This document shows, piece after piece, positions 17,374 to 24,433 of a stretch of DNA of 36,873 nucleotides (positions are counted from its first letter, which is position 1; each line of letters starts with the position of its first letter). Source of the DNA: Chitinophagaceae bacterium (GTDB lineage Bacteria > Bacteroidota > Bacteroidia > Chitinophagales > Chitinophagaceae); contig JABFRU010000079.1 in NCBI GenBank assembly GCA_013140985.1, positions 1 through 36,873 on the forward strand. Direction: 5' to 3'. Both the position numbers and the translations under genes were made by a program. The notes beneath the pieces are model-generated. The model made no database searches and had not been told where the DNA came from. It worked only from the letters and a program-made list of their open reading frames with translations.

Positions 17374-17403
17374 TTTGCCGGTATCAAAAAGCCTCTAAAT
17401 TTG
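17374..17403 (+). promoter_or_regulatory. Promoter of the HU gene
   Basis: TTTG at 17374-17377, an 18-bp spacer and TAAATTTG at 17396-17403 form the best match to the Bacteroidota -33/-7 consensus seen in the window. The ATG at 17436 follows after 32 nt, so this gene has a leader, unlike several others here. Confidence 0.75.
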
Positions 17404-17435
17404 TCGATGCTACAAAAACATCAAAATTCCCAACC

Positions 17436-17705
17436 ATGAACAAAGCTGAACTGATCGCCAAAATATCCGACGATACCGGAATTACAAAAACACAAGCCAA
17501 CGCTGCACTCGATTCTTTTACTGAAGCTGTAACAAAAACATTAAAGGCCGGTGGCAAAGTAACGCTGGTTGGTTTTGGCACTTTTATCATATCAAAAAGA
17601 AAGGCCCGCAAAGGACGCAATCCTCAAACCGGCGCCGAGATCAATATCAAAGCAAGAAAAGTTGCCCGCTTCAAAGCCGGCAAAGAACTTGCAGCCAAAC
17701 TCTAA
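17436..17705 (+). CDS. hup: DNA-binding protein HU
   Basis: The protein has 89 residues, standard HU length. MNKAELIAKISDDTGITKTQANAAL forms the dimerising helices. GGKVTLVGFGTF is the conserved turn. KARKGRNPQTGAEINIKARKVARFKAGKEL contains the DNA-binding arm with its RNPxTG tip. HU bends and compacts DNA in the nucleoid. The gene has a strong promoter upstream and a terminator 17 nt after the stop, so it is transcribed alone. The following THX gene has its own -7 box. Confidence 0.96.
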   Translation: MNKAELIAKISDDTGITKTQANAALDSFTEAVTKTLKAGGKVTLVGFGTFIISKRKARKGRNPQTGAEINIKARKVARFKAGKELAAKL

Positions 17706-17722
17706 TTGCTTATTCTTTCGAT

Positions 17723-17760
17723 AAAAGCCCCAGTGCTTAAAAGTACCGGGGCTTTTTATT
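17723..17760 (+). terminator. Rho-independent terminator of the HU gene
   Basis: The 12-nt arms AAAAGCCCCAGT (17723-17734) and ACCGGGGCTTTT (17745-17756) pair with one A-C mismatch, followed by T's. It lies 17 nt after the HU stop codon. Confidence 0.85.
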
Positions 17761-17764
17761 TACT

Positions 17765-17772
17765 TACATTTG
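17765..17772 (+). promoter_or_regulatory. -7 box (TACATTTG) of the THX gene
   Basis: TACATTTG matches TAnnTTTG and ends 25 nt before the ATG at 17798, just after the HU terminator, so THX is expressed separately. Confidence 0.6.
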
Positions 17773-17797
17773 CAACTTAACTACTAAATCAATTTTT

Positions 17798-17926
17798 ATG
17801 GGACGTGGAGATAAAAAAACAGCTAAAGGAAAACGCTTCAAAGGATCATTTGGCAAAAGCAGGCCTGCTAATAAGAAAGCTGACGCTACTGCTGCTAAGA
17901 AGAAAGCCGCTAAAAAGGGGAAATAG
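17798..17926 (+). CDS. Small ribosomal protein bTHX
   Basis: This 42-residue basic protein is easily missed because of its size. It begins MGRGDKKTAKGKRFKGSFGK and continues SRP, close to the Thermus THX sequence style (MGKGDxxTxRGKIxxGxxGxxRP). The rest is an Ala/Lys tail. THX sits in the head of the 30S subunit and stabilises 16S rRNA folds; Bacteroidota usually encode it. It has its own -7 box and a terminator starting 13 nt after the stop. Codon use is like that of the neighbouring highly expressed HU gene. Confidence 0.88.
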   Translation: MGRGDKKTAKGKRFKGSFGKSRPANKKADATAAKKKAAKKGK

Positions 17927-17939
17927 TTGAAAGTTACAG

Positions 17940-17969
17940 GTTGACAGGTAAAATACTTGTCAACTTTTT
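17940..17969 (+). terminator. Terminator after the THX gene
   Basis: GTTGACAGGTA (17940-17950) and TACTTGTCAAC (17954-17964) form an 11-bp stem with one G-U pair and an AAA loop, followed by five T's. It also lies just after the stop of pdxH on the opposite strand and may serve both genes. Confidence 0.85.
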
Positions 17970-17980
17970 AGCCTGTTAAC

Positions 17981-18619
17981 CTACGGTGCTAATCGTTCGA
18001 TCTTCCACTCACCGTTCTCCTGCAACGTATATTGTAATCTGTCGTGTAAGCGTCCCGGGCGGCCCTGCCAGAATTCGAATATCACTGGTTTTATCCTGTA
18101 ACCACCCCAATGTTCAGGTCGTTTTATACCGGTAGTTTCCTTTGAAAGCTTTTTATACTTTTCATCCAGCCATTCACGGCTTTCAATCACTTCGCTTTGA
18201 GGAGATGCAGTAGCACCCAACTGGCTTTCTTTTGGTCTGGAATAAAAATATTCATCGCTTTCGGCTACACTTATCTTTTCAACCAACCCTGTTAACCTTA
18301 CCTGTCTCTCCACTTCTTTCCAAAAGAAAACAATACAGGCTTTTGGATTCTCTTCTAATTGTTTTCCTTTATAGCTATTGTAATTGGTAAAGAATACAAA
18401 TCCTTTCTCATCGAACTCTTTTAATAATACAACCCTTGCTGATGGCATTCCATCTGCAGAGGCAGTAGCCAGTGTCATCGCATTGGGTTCTGCGATGGCC
18501 GATTTAAGCACCTGCTTCCACCATTTGGCAAATTGCTTATAGGGATCAGTATCGGCTTTTGCTTCCGTTAATTTCTTTTTTGAATAATCTTTCCTGATCG
18601 AAGCGATACTTTCTTTCAT
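17981..18619 (-). CDS. pdxH: Pyridoxamine/pyridoxine 5'-phosphate oxidase
   Basis: From the ATG at 18619 the protein has 212 residues, the usual length. An upstream in-frame ATG at 18664 would read through the promoter. Conserved stretches are AMTLATASADGMPSARVVLLK for FMN binding, FVFFTNYNSYKGKQL, ESQLGATASPQSEVI and the C-terminal substrate motif RPEHWGGYRIKP, followed by FWQGRPGRLHDR. The enzyme oxidises pyridoxine or pyridoxamine phosphate to pyridoxal phosphate using FMN and oxygen, in the cytoplasm. A perfect -7 box ends 4 nt before the start. Confidence 0.95.
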   Translation of the reverse strand: MKESIASIRKDYSKKKLTEAKADTDPYKQFAKWWKQVLKSAIAEPNAMTLATASADGMPSARVVLLKEFDEKGFVFFTNYNSYKGKQLEENPKACIVFFWKEVERQVRLTGLVEKISVAESDEYFYSRPKESQLGATASPQSEVIESREWLDEKYKKLSKETTGIKRPEHWGGYRIKPVIFEFWQGRPGRLHDRLQYTLQENGEWKIERLAP

Positions 18620-18623
18620 GCTG

Positions 18624-18631
18624 CAAAGATA
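18624..18631 (-). promoter_or_regulatory. -7 box (TATCTTTG) of pdxH
   Basis: On the minus strand TATCTTTG ends 4 nt before the ATG at 18619. The spacing equals that of recR, the helicase and the methyltransferase and suggests a leaderless mRNA. Confidence 0.6.
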
Positions 18632-18640
18632 GAACGAGAA

Positions 18641-18721
18641 GTTCAAAAGGTTTAAAACGATCAAGAGGATTAAAAGGTTCAGTTCAACGTTTTGAACTTC
18701 TTAAACCTTTTAAACCTCTTG
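18641..18721. repeat. Inverted-repeat cluster between pdxH and the coiled-coil gene
   Basis: CAAGAGG-type arms at 18662-18683 and 18700-18721 are complementary at about 20 of 22 positions. Between them GTTCAA and TTGAAC form a smaller palindrome. A further partial copy (GTTCAAAAGGTTTAAAAC) lies at 18641-18658. The words AAACCTTTT and TTGAAC recur throughout. The block sits 25 nt after the stop of the coiled-coil gene. Confidence 0.7.
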
Positions 18722-18746
18722 CACTTATAGTAAAAGATGAATGATT

Positions 18747-19757
18747 CTAGCCGTGTTTCCGGGCCAGGTGATCCCTTTCTTCCGCCACAATATTCAGCAT
18801 GCTTTCCAATTCGCCTATCTTTTTCATTTGGCCTTCCAGCTTCTTATTTACTTCTGTAATGGTTTGAAAATCCTCGTTCAGGTCTTCGAGGTAAGCCACT
18901 CTTTTTTGCAATTGCTGCCGCTGGAAATTGGCTTCTTTGAGTTTGTCTTCTGTTTCTGTCAATGTATTCCGGAGTTGCAGGTTTTCGGCCACAGAAGCAT
19001 TCCATTTAAGCTTCAGTTCATCCATATCAGAAGATAATTTGTAATGCTCTTCCTTCAGGTCGTCAAAATCAAGGCTGATATTGCGGGAATTATTTGCCTG
19101 TGCTTCCAGTTTTTTTATTTTATCCTGCAGGGTATTAAATTCATTGTATGTGCTGTCGATAATAGAGCTCATCTCCGTCGTCAGGTGTTCTTTTTTACGG
19201 ATCTGCCCGATCTCTTCTTCTTTTTGTAAAACTTTCTGTTCCAGGTCGCTGACTTTGTCTGAAAGTTCTTCATTCATCTTCATGATCTGCTGTTGCTGTT
19301 CTTCTGATTCTTTTACAATTTCTATCTGGCTTAACAGCTGGTTGATCTTTGCATTATGTTCTAATAAATCTTTTTGCGCCAACCGCAATTGTTCGGTATA
19401 AAAATTTTTGCTGCTTGTATTTTTTTCCTGCACCCCTTCTTCTAATTCAGCTTTTAGTTTTTTATTCAGCTTACGCATCTCATCTGCTTCTATTGAAAAT
19501 ATCCCGGCATTCTCCTCTGCATCGGCAAGTTTTTGTTTCAATTCAATAATTAATTTATCCCTGTCTTCGGTATCATTAAAGTAGCGGAGTTTCCATTCGG
19601 TTAGTTCAGCAGTAGATTTTGTTCCTTCAATGTTTAACATGGAAGCACTTAATGAACGGCGGCTGGAAATAAAAAAATGAATGGTAACGCCAAGCGTAAT
19701 GGCGCCAAGCATCAACACAATAATCTCTATGACCGAAAGTGAAAGGTGGGTATCCAT
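18747..19757 (-). CDS. Membrane-anchored coiled-coil protein
   Basis: The protein has 336 residues. A single membrane helix lies near the N-terminus (about 8-30, VIEIIVLMLGAITLGVTIHFF). Nearly everything after residue 60 is heptad-rich and charged, with long Lys/Glu/Gln/Leu stretches such as LIIELKQKLADAEENAG and ALYLEDLNE-like segments, predicting an extended coiled coil in the cytoplasm. It carries no enzymatic motif. Such proteins often organise division, chromosome or polar structures, but nothing in the sequence shows which. It lies upstream of pdxH and downstream of pyrH on the same strand, separated from each by a spacer, so it is probably its own unit. Confidence 0.8.
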   Translation of the reverse strand: MDTHLSLSVIEIIVLMLGAITLGVTIHFFISSRRSLSASMLNIEGTKSTAELTEWKLRYFNDTEDRDKLIIELKQKLADAEENAGIFSIEADEMRKLNKKLKAELEEGVQEKNTSSKNFYTEQLRLAQKDLLEHNAKINQLLSQIEIVKESEEQQQQIMKMNEELSDKVSDLEQKVLQKEEEIGQIRKKEHLTTEMSSIIDSTYNEFNTLQDKIKKLEAQANNSRNISLDFDDLKEEHYKLSSDMDELKLKWNASVAENLQLRNTLTETEDKLKEANFQRQQLQKRVAYLEDLNEDFQTITEVNKKLEGQMKKIGELESMLNIVAEERDHLARKHG

Positions 19758-19892
19758 TCTTATTATGTCAGGTTTTGAAACTATTAAAAAGCTGGCAAAT
19801 CAATTCTAATAGTTTTTCACAGATGAGGATAAAGGATACTACTGCAAGATAGTAGTTACTGCAAATCAACAAATAGGAAATATACTTGGGAA

Positions 19893-20606
19893 TTATCCCC
19901 TGACGAGTGTGCCAACCTTTTCTCCTGTTACTACACGGCGGAGGTTGTCTTCCTTATTCATATCGAAGACAATAATGGGGAGATTATTCTCCATGCACAG
20001 TGTAAAAGCAGTCATATCCATCACCCTAAGATTTTGAGAAAGACATTCCTGGAAAGTAATGACATTGTATTTAGTAGCGGCAGGATCTTTTTCAGGATCG
20101 GCTGTATAAATGCCATCCACCCTAGTTCCTTTTAAAATAACATCCGCATTTATTTCAATGGCCCTGAGAGAGCCGGCTGTATCAGTTGTAAAATAAGGAT
20201 TACCGGTACCGGCACCGAAGATCACTACTCTTCCTTTTTCCAAATGGCGGATTGCCCGGCGACGGATATAGGGTTCAGCAATCTGCTCCATCTTAATAGC
20301 GCTTTGCAATCTTGTAAACACTCCTGCTTTTTCCAGCCCAGCCTGTACTGCCATTCCATTGATCACGGTGGCCAGCATGCCCATATAATCGCCATGTGCC
20401 CTTTCAATACCTGTTTCTGCTTCATTCATTCCACGGTAAATATTTCCGCCACCGATAACGACGGCCACCTGCACACCCAATTCAGTTATTGACTTAATGT
20501 CCTGGGCGTATTGGTTAATGACATCAGTGTCAAAACCAAAATTTTTATTACCCATTAAAGCTTCACCGGAAAGTTTGAGAAGGATGCGTTTGTACTTTGG
20601 TAACAT
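19893..20606 (-). CDS. pyrH: UMP kinase
   Basis: From the ATG at 20606 the protein has 237 residues. The longer reading frame begins inside an inverted repeat and adds an atypical peptide, so it is rejected. Amino-acid-kinase motifs are [57 protein letters not shown] and [17 protein letters not shown]. The enzyme phosphorylates UMP to UDP with ATP in pyrimidine biosynthesis and is usually allosterically controlled by GTP and UTP. A TAnnTTCG-type -7 box lies at 20632-20625. In many bacteria pyrH follows tsf; here tsf is about 10.6 kb away, beyond the surface-protein block. Confidence 0.96.
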   Translation of the reverse strand: MLPKYKRILLKLSGEALMGNKNFGFDTDVINQYAQDIKSITELGVQVAVVIGGGNIYRGMNEAETGIERAHGDYMGMLATVINGMAVQAGLEKAGVFTRLQSAIKMEQIAEPYIRRRAIRHLEKGRVVIFGAGTGNPYFTTDTAGSLRAIEINADVILKGTRVDGIYTADPEKDPAATKYNVITFQECLSQNLRVMDMTAFTLCMENNLPIIVFDMNKEDNLRRVVTGEKVGTLVRG

Positions 20607-20624
20607 GGAACAAGAATTTCGGGG

Positions 20625-20632
20625 CGAAGATA
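20625..20632 (-). promoter_or_regulatory. -7 box variant (TATCTTCG) of pyrH
   Basis: On the minus strand TATCTTCG lies 18 nt before the ATG at 20606. The same variant occurs upstream of rplM. Confidence 0.5.
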
Positions 20633-20646
20633 AGGGAAAGCTGTTA

Positions 20647-20733
20647 GCCATCAGCTCTTAGCTGTTAGCCCTTTCCTTATAGCACATCAATCAAAACTAA
20701 GAGTGGATCTGCTAACGGCTAAGAGCTAATGGC
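20647..20733. repeat. Inverted repeat between pyrH and the methyltransferase gene
   Basis: The arms 20647-20669 and 20711-20733 are complementary at 21 of 23 positions and made of TTAGCTGTTAGC-type words. The right arm overlaps the stop codon and last codons of the methyltransferase. The same word family forms the inverted repeat at 33906-34017. Confidence 0.8.
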
Positions 20734-21528
20734 TTTTGTGGCTTTTAAACTATAGACCATCGGTATCTTTCCTTCCATTCCTTTGATATGCCATTTGCCC
20801 TTTTCAAACTCAACTGTATTCCTGAAACAGGGATAGGGGGAATACATATGCTCATTAAACAATTCGATCTTCAGTCCTGCTTTTATAAGCGCATTTAATA
20901 CCTCACTGATACTGTGATTCCAACTGTATTCTTTGCCTTTAATATCCGCATTCCTGTCGGTATAAGTTCCTTCATTTTCCGTCATGATGACTTCCTTGTT
21001 CTCATAGGAATATTTAATATGGGTGAAATCATCATCGAACATCCACACTACCGGGTGGAATTCGGCGATATAAAAAATGCCTCCGGGCTTTAATTTTCCG
21101 GCGATCATTTTTGCCCAGGACACCAGATCAGGCAGCCAGCCGATCGTACCATAGGAAGTAAATACAATATCAAACTGATCTTTTACATGCAATGAAGTAT
21201 CATATACATTGCAGCAAACAAATTTTGCATTCAACCCCAATTCGTCATTCAGTTTCTTTGCTTCATCAATAGCGGTATCAGAAAGGTCAATGCCAGTTAC
21301 TATTGCTCCTCTTCTTGCCCAATCAAGGCTGTCCATACCAAAATGACATTGCAAATGCAACAGGCTTTTACTTTTTACGTCTCCCAGTTCAGCTAATTCA
21401 ATTGAAGTAAGTACGGATTCACCTGCTTTGAATCCGGCAAGGTTATAAAAATCAGAATCTTTGTGAACAATGGTCCGTTGATTCCAGAGTTCTTTATTGG
21501 CCTGAAAATATTCTTCGTTTTTTATCAT
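20719..21528 (-). CDS. Class I SAM-dependent methyltransferase
   Basis: The protein has 269 residues. The SAM-binding Rossmann signature is LLHLQCHFGMDSLDWARRGA (motif I, with the usual GxGxG reduced to CHFG), then VTGIDLSDTAIDEAK with the ribose-binding Asp, then FDIVFTSYGTIGWLPDL and LKPGGIFYIAEFHPV. The order fits the UbiE/YcgJ-type small-molecule group. The substrate is not shown. It is divergent from the sensor kinase gene, and the palindrome at 21566-21581 lies in the shared spacer beside this gene's -33 element. Its last codons lie in an inverted repeat. Confidence 0.85.
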   Translation of the reverse strand: MIKNEEYFQANKELWNQRTIVHKDSDFYNLAGFKAGESVLTSIELAELGDVKSKSLLHLQCHFGMDSLDWARRGAIVTGIDLSDTAIDEAKKLNDELGLNAKFVCCNVYDTSLHVKDQFDIVFTSYGTIGWLPDLVSWAKMIAGKLKPGGIFYIAEFHPVVWMFDDDFTHIKYSYENKEVIMTENEGTYTDRNADIKGKEYSWNHSISEVLNALIKAGLKIELFNEHMYSPYPCFRNTVEFEKGKWHIKGMEGKIPMVYSLKATKAISS

Positions 21529-21532
21529 ATTC

Positions 21533-21564
21533 CAAACTTAAAGCAAACAGCCGGTTGTATCAAA
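21533..21564 (-). promoter_or_regulatory. Promoter of the methyltransferase gene
   Basis: On the minus strand TTTG at 21564-21561, a 20-bp spacer and TAAGTTTG at 21540-21533 match the Bacteroidota consensus. The box ends 4 nt before the ATG at 21528. Its -33 element abuts the palindrome at 21566-21581. Confidence 0.65.
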
Positions 21565-21565
21565 A

Positions 21566-21581
21566 TCACCCGGCGGGGTGA
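21566..21581. promoter_or_regulatory. Palindrome TCACCC-N4-GGGTGA, copy 1, upstream of the sensor kinase
   Basis: TCACCCGGCGGGGTGA has perfect 6-nt arms. It lies 57 nt before the kinase start and 21 nt before the -7 box TACATTTG at 21603-21610, the place of the -33 element or just upstream of it, where no TTTG is present. The position would suit an activator. It is the only copy with the N4 GGCG; copies 2 and 3 have AACC. Confidence 0.7.
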
Positions 21582-21602
21582 ACCCACAAATGCATTATAG
21601 AG

Positions 21603-21610
21603 TACATTTG
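21603..21610 (+). promoter_or_regulatory. -7 box (TACATTTG) of the sensor kinase operon
   Basis: TACATTTG matches TAnnTTTG and ends 28 nt before the ATG at 21639. No TTTG is seen at the -33 position, consistent with dependence on an activator. Confidence 0.55.
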
Positions 21611-21638
21611 TTTTAGTATCGAGGGTTAATCCTGATAA

Positions 21639-23747
21639 ATGAAACAACGGATATTCATATTGATTTTTATTATTCTGCAGGCCGCTTTTGTTGTAGCGCA
21701 AAATAATTCCTCCCAAACCCTTACTGTAAACAGGGAAGCCCTTTTGGCTGATTCTCTCGATTTAACAGCAAGGCAACTAATGTTTAAATTAAAATACGAC
21801 AGTGCAAAACATTTTCTTGACAAAGCCCTGGGTCTTGCCCTCCAAAGCGGCAGCGACAACATTATTGCCCGGTGCTATGTGGATTATGCAAATCTATATA
21901 ACGTACAGGGGAAATATAAAACTGCAACAGAGTATATACAAGCTGCAGCCCCTTATCTTGAAAAAGCTGATAACTATGAAGTAAAAATTAATGGCATCCT
22001 GTTACAGGCTTCCCTTCACATGCTGTCTGGAAAAAAAGACTCTGCTGTTTATTATTACCGGGCAGCGGAAAAATATAATGCTGAAAAAAATCCATACAGG
22101 AACTACCTGGTTTATATGTCACTGGGCGAATTGTATAACCAGATGGATGATAATGCTGAAGCGGAAAAGTATTACGGGCAATCTTATAAGCTCACCGCAA
22201 ATAAAGAAGGCAAGCCTGACCACATATACCTGCTTACTGTTTATTTAAATTTTTATCTCGCCAAAAATAAACCCGAAAAAGCCGGGCCGCTGATTGAAGA
22301 ATACAATGCATTGGTGGAGGAGCGCAGGAAAAAGAATATTAAGGACCCGCTGCGGGATATCCTAATGGGGATCACTGATAGTAAGCTGACAACAAATACG
22401 GAGTTTATGAAATCAGTAAAAGAAAAAAGTATGGAGGCGGGAATGCCGAACCAGGCATTAATGGCCAACCACTACCTGATAAAAAATTCAGAGAAGAAAA
22501 AAAAATACGAAGAAGCCCTGAAACTTGCTGACGAAAGCGAAGGCCTGGCTGAAAAAACCGGCAACATCCATTCCATATATGAAATAAAGAAAATAAAATT
22601 CGGGTTATTGGAGAAAGCGGGAAAACACCCCGAGGCAAATGCGATGGCAGATGTTTTGTTTATTTTAAAAGACAGTATGCTGGCATTGCAAAAAAGGGAG
22701 CAACTCTACGAACTGGAAACAAGATTTGAAACAGAAAAGAAAGAAAAAGAAATAGCGTTGCTTTCTTCCAACAATATGCTTAAGGAAAAAGAGATTGCCC
22801 TTTTACTGGCGGATAAAAAAATGGGGGCCTTGCTTTTGCGGCAGCAAATAATGCAGCGAACTGCATTGGGAAGAGAAAACCAGCTGATGGATTCCATCGT
22901 AAAAAGCGAACAAGCTTACAGCTTGTCTGTAAATAAAGAAAAAGAAAAACAAACAGCGTTGAATGCTGCATTGGACAGGGAGAATGATTTAAAAGCAATA
23001 CAGCTTATTAAAGAAAAAAGAACAAAGTGGATGCTGGCAGGCGGCGCTGCATTACTGTTGCTGTCGGGTATTTCCATCCTCGTATTGTACAGGAAACAAA
23101 AAAAGAAAAATAGAATCATCCAAAAGCAGGCTACCGACCTGGAAGTGCTGATGAAAGAAATACACCACCGGGTAAAAAATAACTTACAAGTAGTAAGCAG
23201 CCTGTTGGATTTGCAAAGCCACAGCATAAGCGATGCACAGGCACATGAAGCAGTGAAGGAGGGGAAGAACCGGGTGCAAAGCATGGCGCTCATTCACCAA
23301 AATTTATACAGCGAAGGAAATATAAAAGGCATTAAACTAAAAGAGTATGTGGGTAACCTTTTGCAAACACTTTGTGATTCGTATAATATAACAAACGATA
23401 AAGTAAAAATTAATGTTGCAATAGATGAGTTGAACTTAGATGTGGATACCATGATACCACTTGGACTAGTGTTAAACGAATTGGTGAGCAATTCTTTCAA
23501 GTATGCGTTCAAGGAAAAACAAAATGGTGAACTGAATATTATGCTGGAAGAACAGGCCGGGCAACTGCACCTGATGGTAAGTGATAATGGCAATGGTTTT
23601 CCGGCAGGGCTGGATATAAAAACGGGGAAATCATTTGGCATGAAGATGATAAGGGCATTTGCCCAAAAACTCAAAGCGAAGTTGGACGTTTATAATAATA
23701 ATGGCGCCGTAGTAGAAATGCATATTTCAAAATATAAAACAGCATGA
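21639..23747 (+). CDS. TPR-containing sensor histidine kinase (HisKA_2 type)
   Basis: The protein has 702 residues. It has a signal peptide (MKQRIFILIFIILQAAFVVAQ), a periplasmic region of TPR-like helical pairs (about 45-340), a long coiled coil (about 345-460), one membrane helix (about 463-485, WMLAGGAALLLLSGISILVLY) and a cytoplasmic kinase. The phosphoacceptor motif is EIHHRVKNNLQVVSSLLDLQ (His510, the residue before Arg, is the usual site). The ATPase has NELVSNSFKYAF, DNGNGFPAG and GKSFGMKMI. This is the HisKA_2/HATPase arrangement common in Bacteroidota TPR kinases. The stop overlaps the response regulator start by 4 nt (ATGA), so the two form a two-component pair. The signal sensed is unknown; a TPR sensor suggests a protein or peptide ligand. 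Confidence 0.93.
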   Translation: MKQRIFILIFIILQAAFVVAQNNSSQTLTVNREALLADSLDLTARQLMFKLKYDSAKHFLDKALGLALQSGSDNIIARCYVDYANLYNVQGKYKTATEYIQAAAPYLEKADNYEVKINGILLQASLHMLSGKKDSAVYYYRAAEKYNAEKNPYRNYLVYMSLGELYNQMDDNAEAEKYYGQSYKLTANKEGKPDHIYLLTVYLNFYLAKNKPEKAGPLIEEYNALVEERRKKNIKDPLRDILMGITDSKLTTNTEFMKSVKEKSMEAGMPNQALMANHYLIKNSEKKKKYEEALKLADESEGLAEKTGNIHSIYEIKKIKFGLLEKAGKHPEANAMADVLFILKDSMLALQKREQLYELETRFETEKKEKEIALLSSNNMLKEKEIALLLADKKMGALLLRQQIMQRTALGRENQLMDSIVKSEQAYSLSVNKEKEKQTALNAALDRENDLKAIQLIKEKRTKWMLAGGAALLLLSGISILVLYRKQKKKNRIIQKQATDLEVLMKEIHHRVKNNLQVVSSLLDLQSHSISDAQAHEAVKEGKNRVQSMALIHQNLYSEGNIKGIKLKEYVGNLLQTLCDSYNITNDKVKINVAIDELNLDVDTMIPLGLVLNELVSNSFKYAFKEKQNGELNIMLEEQAGQLHLMVSDNGNGFPAGLDIKTGKSFGMKMIRAFAQKLKAKLDVYNNNGAVVEMHISKYKTA

Positions 23748-24367
23748 GCAAACTAAAAGTACTGATAGTGGAAGATGAGCCGGTAATAGCCGAAAATGTA
23801 TCGCTGTACCTGGATAACCATGACTTTGAAGTAAGTGCCATTGCATACGACAGTGATGAAGCATTTGAACAATTAAAAACAAACACACCCGATGCAGTGA
23901 TATTAGACATTAATTTAGAAAGCGAGAAAGACGGCATTGACATAGCGCAGCACATTAACCAGCAATACCAGCTTCCTTTTTTATTTCTTACTTCCTACTC
24001 TGATAAAAATACATTGGACAGAGCCAAGAATGTTAAGCCAAGCGGCTACATCGTAAAGCCCTTTAATGAACGCACCTTGCTTGCATCTTTGGAAATCGCT
24101 ATCAGTAATCATGCCACCGAAAAAAATCACGACCTGCCAAAGCTTAGTATAGAAAAAATGAACAGGCATTTACTCTCACCATTATCTGACCGGGAGTTTG
24201 AAATAGTGCAATTAGTATATGATGGCATGAGGAATACCCAGATTGCTGAAAAAATTTTTGTGACAGTAAATACAGTAAAAACACATCTGAAAAATATTTA
24301 TCTGAAATTAGATGCTAATACCCGCCTCCAGGTTATTCAAAAACTCAGGGAACTGATGATGAAATAA
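23744..24367 (+). CDS. LuxR/NarL-family response regulator
   Basis: The protein has 207 residues. The receiver domain (1-120) shows Glu10/Asp11, the phosphorylation site Asp55 in VILDINLE, Thr83 in FLTSYSD and Lys105 in YIVKPF. A linker is followed by a C-terminal LuxR-type helix-turn-helix (about 145-205): LSDREFEIVQLVYDGMRNTQIAEKIFVTVNTVKTHLKNIYLKL. The gene overlaps the kinase by 4 nt, so it is its partner. It should bind a palindromic site as a dimer; the TCACCC-N4-GGGTGA palindromes beside the kinase and both beta-roll genes are the obvious candidates. One of them starts at the base right after this gene's stop codon. Confidence 0.95.
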   Translation: MSKLKVLIVEDEPVIAENVSLYLDNHDFEVSAIAYDSDEAFEQLKTNTPDAVILDINLESEKDGIDIAQHINQQYQLPFLFLTSYSDKNTLDRAKNVKPSGYIVKPFNERTLLASLEIAISNHATEKNHDLPKLSIEKMNRHLLSPLSDREFEIVQLVYDGMRNTQIAEKIFVTVNTVKTHLKNIYLKLDANTRLQVIQKLRELMMK

Positions 24368-24383
24368 TCACCCAACCGGGTGA
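24368..24383. promoter_or_regulatory. Palindrome TCACCC-AACC-GGGTGA, copy 2, upstream of beta-roll protein 1
   Basis: It has perfect 6-nt arms and starts at the base after the response regulator stop. Exactly 50 nt separate it from the ATG at 24434. A -7-like TATCTCG starts 29 nt after its end (24412-24418). Confidence 0.75.
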
Positions 24384-24433
24384 ACAACCAAACAGTTTTT
24401 AGTTGAATTTTTATCTCGTTAAAATTAAATGAG

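Noticed and set aside
20607-20651. Upstream extension of pyrH
   Set aside because: The added residues come from the inverted repeat and the -7 box; UMP kinases start just before the [12 protein letters not shown] motif.
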